The translations under genes and the position numbers were made by a program. A stretch of 64,000 bases of DNA from Mesorhizobium sp. GbtcB19 (GTDB taxonomy: Bacteria > Pseudomonadota > Alphaproteobacteria > Rhizobiales > Rhizobiaceae), in contig NZ_JAGXJY010000001.1 of assembly GCF_019091085.1 (NCBI RefSeq), positions 789,170 through 853,169 on the forward strand. The letters are read 5' to 3'. The notes under the pieces are model-generated. The model worked only from the letters and a program-made list of their open reading frames with translations. It did no database searches and had not been told where the DNA came from. Shown here piece after piece: positions 46,714 through 56,064 of this stretch (its first letter is position 1; every line of letters starts with the position of its first letter).

Positions 46714-48876
46714 TTACGTTCGAACGATGAGCGGCACCTGGCCCTCATGCCGGTCGGACAGAAAAGCGACGACGCGGTCGCCGACCCGCTGGAAGGTGAG
46801 ATCGACCGCCTTGTCGCCGACACTGAGATGCCGCAGTGTCAGCGTGTCGATACCGATCGGCAGCCTTGGCCGCGTGACATGCAATTCGCCCTCCCAGCCG
46901 TCGATTTCCAGGCCGAGGCACGCCTGCATCAGCATGAAGGTGGAGCCTGCCGACCAGGCCTGCGGCAGGCAGGCGACGGGATAAGCGATGGGCGCCTCGC
47001 CCGGTGCGCGGGTGAAGCCGCAGAAAAGTTCCGGCAGCCGCATGTTGAAATGCACGGCCGACTCGAAGGTGCCGCTCATCAGCCGCACCACGCTGTCGCG
47101 TTCGCCGTAACGCGCAAGGCCAACGCCGCAAAGTGCTGTGTCGTGCGGCCAGATCGAGCCGTTGTGATAGGACATCGGGTTGAAGAACACCGCGTCGTCG
47201 GCGAGCGTCCGCAGCCCCCAGCCGGAATGGAAGGAGGCAGACAGCAGCTGTTCGGCGACCAGCCTGGCGCGCTCGGGTTGCGGCAGCCCGACGAAGAGCA
47301 GGTGCCCGGCATTCGTTGTTCGCACCTTGCAGGGCTGGCCCTCGCCGTCGATGGCCAAAGCGTAGAAATTCAAGTCGTCCAGCCAGAAATCGCGTTCCAC
47401 GGCGACCCGCATTTCCTCGGCGCGGTTTTCCCAGTGCTCGGCGTCCGCGAATTCGCCACGGCGGCGCGCCAGCGCCGCCAGGCCACGGAAGGCGGCGAAG
47501 ACATAGCCCTGCACCTCGACCAGCGCGATCGGCCCCCTAGGGATGCGCCCATCGGCATGGAAGACGGAGTCGAAACTGTCCTTCCAGCCCTGATTGGCGA
47601 GGCCGGACTCGGCGGCGCGCTGGTAGGTGACGAAGCCGGTGGCGCGGCTTGCCTCCTCGGTCCATTCGACGGCGGCCCTGAGCGAAGGCCACAATTTGTC
47701 GATGAAGGCCATGTCGCCGGTGCGCTCGGCATAGGCCGCGGCGAGATGGATGTAGAGCGGCGTGGTGTCGACGCCGCCATAGTAACGGCCGAAGGGAAGC
47801 TCGCGCAGCGCCGCCATCTCGCCCTTGCGCGTCTCATGCATGATCTTGCCGGGTTGGGAATCGCTGAAAGGCGAGGTCTCCGTCGCCTGGTGCTCGGCGA
47901 GAAATGCCAGCACGCCGCGCGCAAGACCTGGGTTGAGCCAGAGCATCTGCAGGCTCGATATCACACCGTCGCGGCCGAACGCCGTCGAAAACCACGGGAT
48001 GCCGGCATAGGGATAAGGCCCGGTCGAAAGCTCGGTGGTGAGCAGTGCGACATCGGCGCGGGCGCGCTCGACCCAATCGTTGAAGACGCGGCCCGAGCTG
48101 TGCACCGTGGCGCCATGCCTGCGCTTGGCGCGCATGCCGAAGCGCGCGCGCGCCGCCGCGGCGCGGAAACGGTCACGGTCGGGCGGATCGGTGACCTCGG
48201 GCCCAACTTCGACATAGAGCACCTTCTGGCTGCGCTTGGTCACCGCGATGAGGAAATCGGCGCGGTTGTCGCTCAACTGGTCGGGCGCCTGCGAGAATGA
48301 GATCGCGGAACGCCGCGGCAGGCCGTCGAGGCCATCATAGCCGAGCAGCACCGAGGTCTTGTCGGTCTTGGCGACATGCGTCGTGCCGCGCTTCACCCGC
48401 GTCGAGCCGCGCACCTCGAACATGTCGCGAAAGTCGGCGGAAAAATGCAGCGAGACGGTGATGGTCGAATGCTCGCGGCTGTAATTGGAAAGCGTGATCC
48501 GCTCGAACAGCCTGTCCTGCCACAGCAGCCTGACCCGCTCGATATGGATCGCGCCCTGCGGGATATCGCGGCCGCCGGCACTCTGGATCGGCAGGTTGGT
48601 GAGGTTGGACGTGAACAGCACATTGTCCTGGCTCAGCGAGGCGCCGAGCAGCGACATCTGCCTGCCGCCGATGGTCAGCCGGAATTCAGAGAGCACGCGC
48701 GTGTCGTCACGGAAGAACCCGTCGCCCGAACCCCTGATGTCGCCATAGGCGTCGGCGACGGCGAAGCAGTCGCCCTGCTTGAGGGCGAACAGCCGATGCG
48801 GTTCCCTTGGTGCCGTTGCGTCGAGTGAGGATAGGGCCACGGCGGGATCGAGCTTGCGCTCGTCGAGCTCCGTCAT
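46714..48876 (-). CDS. Amylo-alpha-1,6-glucosidase (glycogen-debranching-like)
   Basis: 720 residues. The N-terminal beta-rich domain (FALKQGDCFAVADAYGDIRG, DGFFRDDTRVLSEFRL) is the bacterial GDE N-terminal domain; the C-terminal part is an (alpha/alpha)6 barrel with GIPWFSTAFGRDG, containing the acid Asp, and YHNGSIWPHDTAL. It probably hydrolyses alpha-1,6-glucosyl or related branches in the cytosol. It lies upstream of otsA with a 152-base gap (46562-46713) in which I see no clear promoter or repeat, and follows the GT4 gene by 39 bases. Confidence 0.88.
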   Translation of the reverse strand: MTELDERKLDPAVALSSLDATAPREPHRLFALKQGDCFAVADAYGDIRGSGDGFFRDDTRVLSEFRLTIGGRQMSLLGASLSQDNVLFTSNLTNLPIQSAGGRDIPQGAIHIERVRLLWQDRLFERITLSNYSREHSTITVSLHFSADFRDMFEVRGSTRVKRGTTHVAKTDKTSVLLGYDGLDGLPRRSAISFSQAPDQLSDNRADFLIAVTKRSQKVLYVEVGPEVTDPPDRDRFRAAAARARFGMRAKRRHGATVHSSGRVFNDWVERARADVALLTTELSTGPYPYAGIPWFSTAFGRDGVISSLQMLWLNPGLARGVLAFLAEHQATETSPFSDSQPGKIMHETRKGEMAALRELPFGRYYGGVDTTPLYIHLAAAYAERTGDMAFIDKLWPSLRAAVEWTEEASRATGFVTYQRAAESGLANQGWKDSFDSVFHADGRIPRGPIALVEVQGYVFAAFRGLAALARRRGEFADAEHWENRAEEMRVAVERDFWLDDLNFYALAIDGEGQPCKVRTTNAGHLLFVGLPQPERARLVAEQLLSASFHSGWGLRTLADDAVFFNPMSYHNGSIWPHDTALCGVGLARYGERDSVVRLMSGTFESAVHFNMRLPELFCGFTRAPGEAPIAYPVACLPQAWSAGSTFMLMQACLGLEIDGWEGELHVTRPRLPIGIDTLTLRHLSVGDKAVDLTFQRVGDRVVAFLSDRHEGQVPLIVRT

Positions 48877-48915
48877 TCGTCACCTCTTCGTTTGCCCCGC
48901 CCTAGGCAGTCAAGG

Positions 48916-49974
48916 TCAGGAGGCCTTGGCCTCCGGCATGCCGGTCAGGCGCATATAGGCAGCGAGGTAGTCGCGCGCCATTCTTGCCGCCGAAAACCTT
49001 GTCTCGAAGACCGCCCTCACCTGTCGCCTGTCGAGATCGAGAAGCGCCGGCATCTTCGCGACCGCATCATCTACACTGTCCACGACGAAGCCGGTGACGC
49101 CATTGTCGACGATCTCCGGCAGGGCGCCGCTGTTCCAGGCGATCACCGGCGTGCCGCAGGCCATCGCCTCGATCGCGACAAGGCCGAAGGGCTCGGGCCA
49201 GTCGATGGGAAACAGAAGGCCCGCAGCATTGCCGAGAAATGCGGCCTTCTCGTCCTCGGTGATCTCGCCGACATAGTCGATCCGGTCGCCATCGATCAGC
49301 GCCTCGATGTTGTCGCGGAAATAGGCCCGGTCGTCGTCGCCGATCTTGGCCGCCAGCTTCAGCTTCAACCCGGACCGGCGCGCGATCTCGATGGCGCGGT
49401 CCGGCCGCTTGTCGCGCGACAGGCGGCCGAGGAAGGCGAGATACGGCTCCTCCGCCCGTGGTTCGTAGGTCGGGAGATAGGCGTCGAGCGGCAGCCCGTG
49501 GTGGATCGTGGCAAGCCAGTTCGCATCCGGCAAACCGCGCTTCTGGCTGTGCGAGATCGAGATCATGGGAAAGCGCGGGAAGCGTTTGTAGGCCGGCGCC
49601 AGGTCGACATAGTCGAGCCGGCCATGCGGCGTCGTCACCGTTTGCCCCGCGATCTGCTCGAAGAACGGAAAATGCAGGAAGTGGCTGAGATGGAAATGGA
49701 TGACGTCGAACTCTTGGGCGCGCTCGCGCACATCGGCGAGCATCGCCAGATGCGCGGCGATCTCCGATTTCTTCGGCCGCGGGTCGAGGCGTATCGCCTG
49801 GTCGCGCCCAGGCACCAGCCTGGCCGACGTCTCGCTGTCGCCGCTGGCGAACAAAGTCACATCATGGCCGAGCTCGACCAGCGCTTCGGTGATGTAAAAG
49901 ACGATCCGCTCCGTTCCGCCATAGAGTTTTGGTGGCACGGATTCATAGAGCGGCGCGACATGGGCGATGCGCAT
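48916..49974 (-). CDS. Glycosyltransferase family 4
   Basis: 352 residues of GT-B fold. N-terminal PPKLYGGTERIVFYITEAL and C-terminal LLFPIDWPEPFGLVAIEAMACGTPVIAW, with the EPFGLVxIEAMACG retaining-transferase E-x7-E motif. Genes of this type sit beside amylo-alpha-1,6-glucosidase genes in many alphaproteobacteria, so a role in a glucan or storage sugar is likely; acceptor and donor are unknown. No membrane segment. Confidence 0.85.
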   Translation of the reverse strand: MRIAHVAPLYESVPPKLYGGTERIVFYITEALVELGHDVTLFASGDSETSARLVPGRDQAIRLDPRPKKSEIAAHLAMLADVRERAQEFDVIHFHLSHFLHFPFFEQIAGQTVTTPHGRLDYVDLAPAYKRFPRFPMISISHSQKRGLPDANWLATIHHGLPLDAYLPTYEPRAEEPYLAFLGRLSRDKRPDRAIEIARRSGLKLKLAAKIGDDDRAYFRDNIEALIDGDRIDYVGEITEDEKAAFLGNAAGLLFPIDWPEPFGLVAIEAMACGTPVIAWNSGALPEIVDNGVTGFVVDSVDDAVAKMPALLDLDRRQVRAVFETRFSAARMARDYLAAYMRLTGMPEAKAS

Positions 49975-49985
49975 TAAGTCCCTCA

Positions 49986-50017
49986 GCGGTTGACGCGAAG
50001 CAAAATGCGTCAGCCGC
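49986..50017 (-). terminator. Stem-loop between importer operon and GT4 gene
   Basis: GCGGTTGACGC (49986-49996) pairs with GCGTCAGCCGC (50007-50017) with one G-T pair and a 10-base loop. It lies in the 72-base gap after the minus-strand importer operon. No T run follows in that direction, so if it ends transcription it does so inefficiently or as a 3' stabiliser. Confidence 0.4.
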
Positions 50018-50046
50018 GAGATCGTTCCTGCCCAATTGGTCGCGGG

Positions 50047-50865
50047 CTAAGCCGAGGGCTTCCTTCCGCGCCGCGCGAGAAGGTTCGCGACCAGCAAAAG
50101 CAGGATGGACAGGCCCATCATCAGAGTTGCCGCGGCGGTGATCGCGGGCGAGAGTTTTTCCCGCAAGCCGATGAACATTTCGAGCGGCATGGTGCGCTGG
50201 CCGGCGCTGGCCAGGAACTGCACGACGACCACCTCGTCGAAGGAGGTGACGAAGGCGAAGGCCGCCCCCGACAGCACGCCGGGCAGGATCAGCGGCAGCA
50301 TGACGCGGAAGAACGACGTCAGCGGCCTGGCGCCCGAGATCGCCGCGGCGCGCATCAGGTTGCGGTCGAAGCCGGTGAGGCTGGCGCCCACAGTCACCAC
50401 CACGAAGGGGCTGGCGAGAGCCGTGTGCGCCAGGATGATGCCGGCATAGGTGCTGGCCAGCCCGACGCGGGCGTAGAACAGATACGAGCCGACGGCGGTG
50501 ATCACCACCGGCACGATCAGCGGCGACAAGAGCAGCGGCATGATGATGCGACGACCGGGGAATTTCTCGTCGGACAGCGCGATCGCCGTCAGCGTGCCGA
50601 GCGTCGTCGCGATCACCGTCGTGCCGAAGGCGACGATCAGGCTGTTGCCGATCGCCGACTGCCAGCGCTGGGTGCCCAGCACCACCTCGTACCAGCGCGT
50701 CGAAATCCCCTCCAGCGGGAAGATGAAGAAGGCGCCGCTGTTGAAGGAGAGCGGCACCGGGATGAGGATCGGCACCAGCAGGAACAGGATGACCAGCCCG
50801 CACCAGATCCACAGCAGCGTGATGCGGATGCGTTCGCTGGTTGTAGGGTAAGGGGACAACAGCAT
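50047..50865 (-). CDS. ABC permease, PotC-like
   Basis: 272 residues, six helices, coupling loop NLMRAAAISGARPLTSFFRV and TSFDEVVVVQFLASAGQ. ATG 50865 is 2 bases after the upstream permease stop, which sets the start. Last gene of the four-gene importer divergent from the MocR regulator. Confidence 0.9.
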   Translation of the reverse strand: MLLSPYPTTSERIRITLLWIWCGLVILFLLVPILIPVPLSFNSGAFFIFPLEGISTRWYEVVLGTQRWQSAIGNSLIVAFGTTVIATTLGTLTAIALSDEKFPGRRIIMPLLLSPLIVPVVITAVGSYLFYARVGLASTYAGIILAHTALASPFVVVTVGASLTGFDRNLMRAAAISGARPLTSFFRVMLPLILPGVLSGAAFAFVTSFDEVVVVQFLASAGQRTMPLEMFIGLREKLSPAITAAATLMMGLSILLLLVANLLARRGRKPSA

Positions 50866-50867
50866 GG

Positions 50868-52148
50868 CTACACCAGCTTCAGGCGGTCGAGGCCGAGGAC
50901 GCGGGCGAAGATGCCGAACAGCGCCAGCGTGAAGACGAGCAGGATGAAGGACAGCGCCGCCGCCATCTCCCAGTTCAGTTCGACATTGACGTAGTTGGCG
51001 ATGAAATTGCTGATCAGCTGATCGCTCGCGCCGCCGATCAGCGCCGGGGTTATGTAATAGCCGAGGCACAGGATGAAAGTGAGCATGCAGCCGGCCATCA
51101 CGCCCGGAAACACCTGCGGAATGTAGATGCGACGGAACGCCGTGAACGGCCGAGCTCCCAGCGAATAGGCGGCCTTCATCTGCGATGGCGGGATGGTGCG
51201 CATGACGCTGTAGATCGGCAGCAGCGTGAACGGCAGCTGGATATGCGTCATGGCGATGATCAGGCCGATGCGGCTGTACATCAGGTCGAGCCGGTCGCTG
51301 GCAATACCGATGAACAGCAGGAAGTCGTTGACCAGGCCGAACTTCTGCAACAGCACAGTCCAGGCGGCTGTGCGCACCAGGATGGAGGTCCAGAATGGCA
51401 AGAGCACGGCGACGATCAGGATGGCGGCCAGCCCCTTCGGCACGTTGGCGATCAGATAGGCGAGCGGAAAGGCGAGGATCAGCGTTGCCAGCGTCACCGA
51501 CGCCGCGACGAAAAAGGTGCGCAGGAACACCTGGATGAAGATCGCCTGCTCCGGCGGCACCCGTTCGATGCCGCCATCGGCGTTCCAGCGCAGGTCGAGC
51601 GCGCTCAGCAGGTAAAAGGAAGTGAGGCTGTTTGTGCCGCTCCGGATCGCCGGCCAGGTCGTCGGCGCCGACCAGAACGGGACCGACTTCATGGCGTCGA
51701 GCGCGGCCTGGCCGTCGGCGCTTTCGAGCTTGCGCACCGTCTTCAGGAGTTGGCTGCGCGCACCGGGCAAACGGGCGTTGAGGCTCTTCGCCAGTTCATA
51801 AGCCGTGCCCTTGGCCTGGTTGTCCTTCAGGTCCGCCGCCAGCGCGGCGAACGCATCGTCGCCGGGCAGGCCCTGGTCGTTCCAGCCGGCCAGGGCCACG
51901 GTCGTCTTGGGCAAAGCATCCGCGATGGTCGGGTCATAGACCGCGCGCGACAAAAGCAGCACGATCGGAATGCCGAAGCTCAGCGCCAGAAGGACGAGCA
52001 GCGGCGCCGCCAGCAGCAGCGAACGCATCCGGTCGCCGAATTCGGCGCGCCGGAGCGCCGCCGACACGGATTTGAGATCCGCATCGGCGGCTGACCGGTC
52101 GCGGGCCAGCGTCGGCCGGTCGAGTTCGCTGGGCTGGAGCGCCGACAT
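50868..52148 (-). CDS. ABC permease, PotB-like with long periplasmic loop
   Basis: 426 residues, about 140 more than the PotB-like protein at 41130. The extra length is a hydrophilic stretch (about residues 70-205) between helix 1 and helix 2, rich in Ala, Lys and Asp, facing the periplasm. The rest is standard, with coupling block SQMKAAYSLGARPFTAFRRI. Such long-loop forms occur in a PotB subfamily; the loop may contact the binding protein. It is 9 bases downstream of the binding-protein gene. Confidence 0.88.
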   Translation of the reverse strand: MSALQPSELDRPTLARDRSAADADLKSVSAALRRAEFGDRMRSLLLAAPLLVLLALSFGIPIVLLLSRAVYDPTIADALPKTTVALAGWNDQGLPGDDAFAALAADLKDNQAKGTAYELAKSLNARLPGARSQLLKTVRKLESADGQAALDAMKSVPFWSAPTTWPAIRSGTNSLTSFYLLSALDLRWNADGGIERVPPEQAIFIQVFLRTFFVAASVTLATLILAFPLAYLIANVPKGLAAILIVAVLLPFWTSILVRTAAWTVLLQKFGLVNDFLLFIGIASDRLDLMYSRIGLIIAMTHIQLPFTLLPIYSVMRTIPPSQMKAAYSLGARPFTAFRRIYIPQVFPGVMAGCMLTFILCLGYYITPALIGGASDQLISNFIANYVNVELNWEMAAALSFILLVFTLALFGIFARVLGLDRLKLV

Positions 52149-52157
52149 CAGATAATC

Positions 52158-53210
52158 CTACTGGGCAAGCCAGGCGTTGAAGCGCTTGACGAGGTCCTCG
52201 CCATAGTCGCCCCAGAACTCGGTGTCGGCGACGAGATAGGCGCCGGCGAGATGATCCGGAGCGTTGGGCAGTTTCGGCAGCGCGTCGGCCGCGACGAAGG
52301 ACGCCGCGTCGGTGCGCACCGGCCCGTAGGTGATGAAGCTGGCGAGCTTGGCGTTGTTCTTAGGCTCGCTGATGTAAGCGAGATACTTGTAGGCGAGCTC
52401 GGGATTGCGCGCCCCCTTCGGGATGGCGATCATGTCGTATTCGAGGATCTGGTTGTTCCAGACGATCTTGAACGGCTTCTTGTCGGTGTCGATGGCGTTC
52501 TGGATGCGGCCGTTCCAGGCGGTCGTCATCACCACTTCCTTGGAGGCGAGAAGCTGCGCCGGCTGCGCGCCGGCATCCCACCAGACGATGTCCTTCTTGA
52601 TCGTGTCGAGCTTCTTGAAGGCGCGGTCGACGCCTTCCGGCGTTGCCAGCACCTTGTAAACGTCGGCGGGTGCGACGCCATCGGCCATCAGCGCCCATTC
52701 GAGGTTCTGCGCCGGGAACTTGCGCATCGCGCGCTTGCCGGGGAATTTGGTCGTGTCGAACAGGTCGAGCACCGAGGTCGGCGCTTCCTTCAGCACAGTC
52801 GGGTCATAGGCGAGGATGTCGCCGTAAGCATCGAGCCCGACTCCGCAATCCAGCGCCGAGCCTTCGATGAATTTGTCGCGCGGACCGATCTTGGCATAGT
52901 CGAGCCGCTCGAGGATGCCGGCGTCGCAGCCCTGCAGCACGGTCGCGGTCTCGACCGTCACCAGGTCGATCGGCACGTTGCCGGTCTCGACCATGGCTTT
53001 GACCTTGCCGAGATCGCCGAGATATTCCTGTTCGAGGATCTTGGCGCCGCTTTCCTTGCTGAACGGCTCGAACCAGGCCTTGCGCTGCGCGTCCTGCCAG
53101 GCGCCGCCGCTCGCCATGATCGAGAGCTCCTCGGCGAAGGCGGTACCGGCGATCGTCATGCAGGCGGTGGCGGCCGCAAGCGCGAATAGGCGTGTTCTCA
53201 ACTGTGTCAT
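52158..53210 (-). CDS. ABC solute-binding protein, PotD-like
   Basis: 350 residues, Sec signal 1-26 (AGTAFAEE), family-1 fold (LSIMASGGAWQDAQRKAWFEPF, DIVWWDAGAQPAQLL). ATG 53210 overlaps the ATPase stop by 4 bases. Like the binder at 40062 it has the WW-type pocket segment, so an amine or amino-acid derivative is likely. The neighbouring DadA-like oxidoreductase supports this. Confidence 0.88.
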   Translation of the reverse strand: MTQLRTRLFALAAATACMTIAGTAFAEELSIMASGGAWQDAQRKAWFEPFSKESGAKILEQEYLGDLGKVKAMVETGNVPIDLVTVETATVLQGCDAGILERLDYAKIGPRDKFIEGSALDCGVGLDAYGDILAYDPTVLKEAPTSVLDLFDTTKFPGKRAMRKFPAQNLEWALMADGVAPADVYKVLATPEGVDRAFKKLDTIKKDIVWWDAGAQPAQLLASKEVVMTTAWNGRIQNAIDTDKKPFKIVWNNQILEYDMIAIPKGARNPELAYKYLAYISEPKNNAKLASFITYGPVRTDAASFVAADALPKLPNAPDHLAGAYLVADTEFWGDYGEDLVKRFNAWLAQ

Positions 53211-54385
53211 TTCATTTTCCCCTGTTTTGGAATGGCGCCGCCCGTTCCGGCATCGGCCGGAAAGGCGCGGCAATCGTTGGGCGCGCAGGAGACCGTCACG
53301 GTCTCGCCATTCGCCATCGTCGCTTCGGGGCCGACCTTGACGGTCAGCACCTGATCGTTGGCGAGCCTGGCCAGGAGGCGCAGGTGATCGCCGAGATAGA
53401 TCCGCCCGTCGACGGTCGCCGGCAGCGCGTTGCCGCCATTGGCGGCAGCCGACAGGCTGAGCCGTTCGGGCCGGACGGCAACATGGCAGGCGCTGCCTTG
53501 CGTCACGCCAACCGCCAGCGCGGTGATCTCGCCGCCGCCATTCAGGCGGACGCGGCACTCTCCACCCGAGACGCGGTCGACCACGCCTTCCAGCGTGTTG
53601 TTCTCGCCGATGAAGCTGGCCACGAACGAGCTTTGCGGGGTGTTGTAGAGATCGTCGGGCGAGCCGAGCTGGGCGATGCCGCCCTGGTTGAAGACGGCGA
53701 CGCGGTCCGACATCGTCAGTGCCTCGCTCTGGTCATGCGTGACATAGACGATGGTGACGCCGAGCATCGTGTGGATCTGCTTGATCTCGAGCTGCATGTG
53801 CTCGCGCAATTTCTTGTCGAGCGCGCCGAGCGGCTCGTCCATCAGCACCAGGCTCGGCTGGAACACCAGCGCGCGAGCCAATGCCACGCGCTGCTGCTGG
53901 CCGCCGGAAAGCTGCGTCGGCCGGCGATCGCCGAATTGCTTCAGCCGCACCATGTCGAGTGCCCGGCCGACGCGCGCCGCGATATCGGCCTTGCTCACCT
54001 GACGGACGGAAAGCGGGAAGCCGACATTCTCCTCGACCGTCATATGCGGGAACAGCGCATAATTCTGGAACACCATGCCGATGTTGCGCTGATAGGGCGG
54101 CAGGCGGTCGACCGGCTGCCCTTCCAGCGTGATCGTGCCATGCGTCGGCCGCTCGAAGCCGGCCAGCATGTTGAGCGTCGTCGTCTTGCCGGAGCCGGAC
54201 GGCCCGAGCAGCGTCAGGAATTCGCCGCGCGCGACGGAGAGGTTCATCCGCGTCACCGCGAAAGTGCGGCCGTCATAGGACTTCTCGACATCGGCGAACT
54301 CGACGAATCCCTGGCCGGCGCTCGCCTGCGCTGGACGCGCGGTCGAGGCGCCGCCTGCCGCCGCAAGGGCCCGGCTGGCGCTCAT
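53207..54385 (-). CDS. ABC ATPase, PotA-like
   Basis: 392 residues: a poorly conserved Ala-rich head of about 26 residues, then Walker A GPSGSGKTT, VFQNYALFPHM, LSGGQQQRVALARAL, LVLMDEPLGALD, THDQSEAL and a TOBE domain. First gene of the importer operon, which is unusual because the binding protein gene usually leads. No clear ribosome site at ATG 54385; a later start is possible since the head is not conserved. Confidence 0.9.
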   Translation of the reverse strand: MSASRALAAAGGASTARPAQASAGQGFVEFADVEKSYDGRTFAVTRMNLSVARGEFLTLLGPSGSGKTTTLNMLAGFERPTHGTITLEGQPVDRLPPYQRNIGMVFQNYALFPHMTVEENVGFPLSVRQVSKADIAARVGRALDMVRLKQFGDRRPTQLSGGQQQRVALARALVFQPSLVLMDEPLGALDKKLREHMQLEIKQIHTMLGVTIVYVTHDQSEALTMSDRVAVFNQGGIAQLGSPDDLYNTPQSSFVASFIGENNTLEGVVDRVSGGECRVRLNGGGEITALAVGVTQGSACHVAVRPERLSLSAAANGGNALPATVDGRIYLGDHLRLLARLANDQVLTVKVGPEATMANGETVTVSCAPNDCRAFPADAGTGGAIPKQGKMK

Positions 54386-54485
54386 CGCGTGGAATCCCGG
54401 CTGCCAGTTAGCGATTCGTCATGCGGCTTGCGATCCATGCCTCGTCCTCCCGGTACCGGCCCGTGGAAACAGCGCGCCGTCCGAC

Positions 54486-54501
54486 TTGTATGGTCATACA
54501 A
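54486..54501. promoter_or_regulatory. Candidate MocR operator in the importer/regulator divergent region
   Basis: TTGTATG-GT-CATACAA is a 16-base inverted repeat, extended to CTTG...CAAG with one interruption. It lies about 100 bases from the ATPase start and 170 from the regulator. The 286-base divergent gap is AT-rich around 54500-54600 and also holds partial TTGT-containing repeats (54565, 54600). MocR proteins typically bind such repeated sites. Confidence 0.5.
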
Positions 54502-54671
54502 TCAAGCTGAAATCGACCATAAATGCGGACAACTTTGCCCATCAAGCCGAAAATTGCAGGATTGTGTGATAATTTTTGTCGAATTGAATGTCGGACAAGC
54601 TCTATTGTACGGATCGTTGTCTTATGCTAGATGCCCGACAAGTGAGACGTCAGCCGCAGTTCGAATCCCCT

Positions 54672-56060
54672 ATGCTCGAAGATCTTCGCCTCACCGAGGA
54701 TGAAAGCCCGGTCTATCGCCGTCTTGCCGACGCGATCGCCGAACGCATCGCCGCGGGCACGCTCGCCGTCGGCGACCGGCTGCCGCCGCAGCGCGAGATC
54801 GCGCGCGCTTTGGGCATCAACGTCACGACCGTGACGCGGGCGCTGTCCACCCTGCAGGAGCAAGGCCTGCTCGAGGCGCGTCCCGGGCGCGGCACGACGG
54901 TTGCCGCCCGCGACATAGTCGAGCGGCCGGGTTTCGTGTCGGCGCCGAGCGACCAGAGCGGCATCATCGACCTCTCGGTCAACCGGCCGCCCACGTCAGC
55001 CTATCTCGACGCGGTCGCGGCGCTAATGCCGCGCCTTTCCAAGGATCGCCACTACGCTTCGCTGCAGGACTACCATCCGCCGGAAGGACCGCTTTGGGGT
55101 CGTGTGGCGGTGGCCGATTGGTTCAAAGCCGTCGCCGGCGACGGCGACCCGGGCCGCGTCGTGCTCGCAGCCGGCGCCCAGCATGGCCTCGACTGCGTTC
55201 TGGGCGCCGTCACCCGGCAAGGCGAGGTGATACTTGCCGACGAGGTGACCTATCAGGGCATCAACGCGCTGTGCCGGGTTCATGGTCTCGACTTGCGCGG
55301 CGTCGCCATGGATCGCGGCGGCATGCGTCCGGACGCCTTCGAGGCCGCTTGCGCGCAGCTCCGGCCGCGTGCCGTATTCCTGGTGCCGACACTGCACAAT
55401 CCGACGACGATCACACTGAGCGCGGAGCGCCGGCGCGAATTGGCGGCGGTCGCCCGCCGCCACAACGTGCTGATCATCGAGGACGACGTCTACCGTCCAT
55501 TGGCCGATGACCCGCCGCCCTCCTTCGCCAGCCTGGAACCGGAGCTGACGATCCATCTCGGCGCGCTGTCGAAATGCCTGGCGCCCGGCCTGCGCCTCGG
55601 CTTCGTCATCGCCCCGCGCCCGATCGCCGGCCAGGTTGCCGCCGCCCTGCGCATCAATTGCTGGAGCATCAGCCCCTTGACGGCGCTGATCGGCGCCAGG
55701 CTGATCGAGGAAGGTGCGGCCGCTCGCATCATCGACATCCAGAAACAGGAACTGCGCCAGCGCCAGGCGATCCTCGCCGAAATCCTTGGCCGCTTCGACG
55801 TCCAGAGCCACCCGACCTCGACCCATGCCTGGCTACGCCTGCCGGAACCGTGGCGCGGCGCCGGCTTTGCCCGCACCTGCCTGGAGCGCGGCGTCGCCGT
55901 GCTGCCGGGTGACGCCTTCGCCGTCGGCCGCGAACCGGTGCAGCACGGCGTGCGCATCAATGTCGGCGCGGCGCGCTCGCAAGAGGATTTGCGCTCGGCG
56001 CTGACCACCATGGCCGAGCTGCTCGCCGCCGGTCACCTGCAATTGCCCGGTTTCGTCTGA
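54672..56060 (+). CDS. MocR-type regulator (GntR helix-turn-helix fused to aminotransferase domain)
   Basis: About 462 residues from ATG 54672; ATGs at 54588 and 54624 are in frame but none has a clear ribosome site, so the start is uncertain. A GntR winged helix (LAVGDRLPPQREIARALGIN) is joined to a fold-type-I aminotransferase domain with the PLP-lysine segment LGALSKCLAPGLRLGF. MocR proteins use PLP or its adduct with an amino acid or amine as effector. It is divergent from the importer and 4 bases upstream of the oxidoreductase. Confidence 0.88.
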   Translation: MLEDLRLTEDESPVYRRLADAIAERIAAGTLAVGDRLPPQREIARALGINVTTVTRALSTLQEQGLLEARPGRGTTVAARDIVERPGFVSAPSDQSGIIDLSVNRPPTSAYLDAVAALMPRLSKDRHYASLQDYHPPEGPLWGRVAVADWFKAVAGDGDPGRVVLAAGAQHGLDCVLGAVTRQGEVILADEVTYQGINALCRVHGLDLRGVAMDRGGMRPDAFEAACAQLRPRAVFLVPTLHNPTTITLSAERRRELAAVARRHNVLIIEDDVYRPLADDPPPSFASLEPELTIHLGALSKCLAPGLRLGFVIAPRPIAGQVAAALRINCWSISPLTALIGARLIEEGAAARIIDIQKQELRQRQAILAEILGRFDVQSHPTSTHAWLRLPEPWRGAGFARTCLERGVAVLPGDAFAVGREPVQHGVRINVGAARSQEDLRSALTTMAELLAAGHLQLPGFV

Positions 56061-56064
56061 GACG

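Noticed and set aside
46516..48300. A 594-codon plus-strand open frame opposite the amylo-alpha-1,6-glucosidase
   Set aside because: It is the antisense shadow of a clear GDE-family gene; the translation is rich in Arg, His and Gly with no family motif, as expected from high-GC third-position bias.
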